A stretch of DNA of 64,000 bases from Membranipora membranacea (Eukaryota > Bryozoa > Gymnolaemata > Cheilostomatida > Membraniporidae). The notes beneath the pieces were generated by a model that was not told where the DNA came from, did not search any database, and was given only the letters and a program-made list of their open reading frames with translations. Numbering within the stretch: position 1 is the stretch's first letter; each line of letters opens with the position of its first letter. Both the position numbers and the translations under genes were made by a program. Location: positions 11,346,001-11,410,000 of the forward strand of contig OU612065.1 of assembly GCA_914767715.1 (NCBI GenBank), written 5' to 3'. Below are positions 62,479 to 64,000 of the stretch, piece by piece.

Positions 62479-63863
62479 TCAAACAAATACTCACCTGCTA
62501 CTCCCTTGGTCCAGTCAAGCCACTCATGCTTAAGACATGTAGCCTAGCCTCATGATCAGTCAAATTCAAATGAGCGAGTTCATACAGTGACAATAACGAC
62601 ATATTTGTGGGCCTTCTTTGATCATGGGCCTAGGAAAAAAGTAGCTGGTTTCATGCATATGCCAGATAAGTATTTGAAGGTACAAGCATTGATACCCCTG
62701 CCAATGTTAATCATGGACATTGGCAATGTATACATGCTTGTTACTCCAGATGCATATGGAGTACTGGCATTGGTGGCAATAAATGCGACTTATTTTCTCC
62801 ACGACTCAGCATGTCTTCACCAGATAATTCATCCAGGTCTCCAGAACCAGTGTTTTTAGCTGTGACCAATAAAAACCTTTTGCTACTAGCAATTTCTGTC
62901 CCAGATCGACAACGATAATCAGGTTATAGTAGCCTTATATGCTCTTGCAGTCGCCATAACATTCTGAGCTAATTTGTAAGTGTTGGCATCTCGGGTGGCC
63001 ATTGATGCATTTTTCAACTACGCCCTGACCGACTGTAGGCTCCCTCTGCTTGATTGCAAAGTCTTCAGCATATCCCTTTTTTGAACCACAAAGTTGAGTT
63101 GGCAGTTTCACGTATATATGCAAGCTAATGTCAACATTTTGGGTCAAGAGTAACTTCCTGATATTTGACTTTGGTTGCTCTAGGTATTACTGCACCATGT
63201 AGTGTGATTGACTGTATAGCTGGCTTGCCCTTTCTTGACTGGAATTTCTCGTGTTGGCTTCTTCGTTGTGAAAAATTCTATATTGGAGCCTGCTTCCAAT
63301 TTCAGTCTTATAAGTTCTCTCGATAGACTTGGCCAAAGCTCCCCCAGCTGTCACCCAAAACTGGAATGGAGTTGCTTCTCCTACCCTCAGCTCATCTCCC
63401 AGTCATATACAGTGCATATCAATTAAGAAAACCTGCGGATCGTAGTCCTTCTGGGTAAAGTATGCCTTAAAGGCCTAAACACTCAATCTAATTACAAGAA
63501 AATAGTTCCTGGCAAAGAGACCTCTGGAGCAACACTTCACTGCTTATGTACGGAGTATGGAGTTCACTGTACCATTGAAGCCATATGAAATGGCACTGCT
63601 ATACTTTTTCAATGACTAAGGCTAATGATTTTGGCCACCTCTGATTTTGGACTCAATTTTCCTGACAATGCAAATAATATTTATTGCATTTTATACGGGA
63701 AATTTGGCATTTTCGGCGATTTAAATAAAGGACAATTGACAGTTCATTGGGCTTATGCAGTAAAGTTAGTTTACTCAATAACTTATTCGACATCATCTTT
63801 GTACTGGAGGTGGTTATTTTAACATAAGCTTTAATTTTTACCTAGAAGATGCATTTGTTTTAG
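62479..63863. other. Probable degenerate transposon remnants
   Basis: Short frames in both directions (62587-62859 plus, 62935-63147 minus) look more protein-like than chance but match no family I can name, and neighbouring frames are broken. I describe this as possible old mobile-element debris only. The right end would hold the promoter or upstream intron of the RhoGAP gene. Confidence 0.3.
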
Positions 63864-63883
63864 CAGTGTGCTGTGGTGTTGAT

Positions 63884-63974
63884 ATGAATCATGGAAAGGT
63901 TTTAAAAAGAGGATGGCTGAAGAAACAAGGTGGTATAGTACGAAACTGGCAAGATCGATGGTTTGTCCTCCAAG
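63884..63974 (+). CDS. ARHGAP22/24/25-like RhoGAP, N-terminal PH-domain exon (partial)
   Basis: From the ATG at 63884 the exon reads [20 protein letters not shown] then [10 protein letters not shown] and ends in phase 1 at a GTGAGA donor. A Gly-Trp-Leu-Lys-Lys-Gln start with NWQ.RWFVL is the first strand pair of the PH domain at the N-terminus of the FilGAP (ARHGAP24) and ARHGAP22/25 group. The frame stays open back to a TTTTAG acceptor at about 63863, so the ATG may not be the first codon. Known role of the group: GTPase activation on Rac, with the PH domain binding phosphoinositides. The rest, including the GAP domain, lies beyond the window. Another PH protein cannot be excluded. Confidence 0.65.
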
Positions 63975-64000
63975 GTGAGATGGTGAACCGGTTAACAAAC

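Noticed and set aside
62484-62535. Minus-strand block reading KHEWLDWTKGVA before a GTGAGT donor
   Set aside because: Good donor but no clear acceptor or start, and no continuation was found downstream.

Overview
The window is nuclear DNA from an invertebrate animal. It is AT-rich, genes are split into many short exons by GT-AG introns of roughly 0.1 to 2.5 kb, and the proteins are metazoan (SARM1, KCTD5, PDPK1, MRTF). The set fits a bilaterian, perhaps a lophotrochozoan or non-vertebrate deuterostome, but I cannot place it more narrowly. There is no operon, CRISPR or prokaryotic signal. All exon limits below were read by hand from splice consensus and reading-phase agreement.

Layout, left to right. 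0.2-0.4 kb: two weak minus-strand exon candidates. 3-16.3 kb (+): a complete SARM1 (ARM, two SAM, TIR NADase) with up to three alternative 5' coding exons. 17.8-19.1 kb (-): BET1, a small Golgi SNARE spread over four tiny exons. 19.6-24.5 kb (+): a KCTD2/5/17-type BTB adaptor, divergent from BET1 with about 520 bp between start codons. 25.9-34.3 kb (-): PDPK1 (PDK1 kinase with PH domain) in 13 coding exons, with a 1.34 kb palindromic transposon in an intron. 35.1-36.4 kb: a GC-rich tandem array and a dead non-LTR retrotransposon. 36.8-38.0 kb (-): three phase-matched exons of a gene I do not recognise. 42.2-50.6 kb (+): MRTF (RPEL repeats, basic box, SAP, coiled coil, acidic activation domain). 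51.7-52.4 kb (-): an ATPSCKMT/ANTKMT-type mitochondrial lysine methyltransferase. 53.7-63.8 kb: a repeat-rich stretch with a reverse-transcriptase fossil inside a large inverted repeat, hairpins and tandem arrays. 63.9 kb (+): the first PH-domain exon of an ARHGAP22/24/25-like RhoGAP, cut by the window end.

Genes alternate in strand, giving tail-to-tail pairs (SARM1/BET1, KCTD5/PDPK1, MRTF/ATPSCKMT) and one head-to-head pair (BET1/KCTD5). The genes belong to unrelated pathways: NAD+ breakdown and innate signalling, ER-Golgi fusion, ubiquitin ligase adaptor, AGC-kinase activation, actin-SRF transcription and mitochondrial protein methylation. I see no reason to read them as one system. The most unusual content is in the non-coding DNA: precisely bounded palindromic and nested miniature transposons, one with its own empty-site control, and a scattered family of short variable hairpins.
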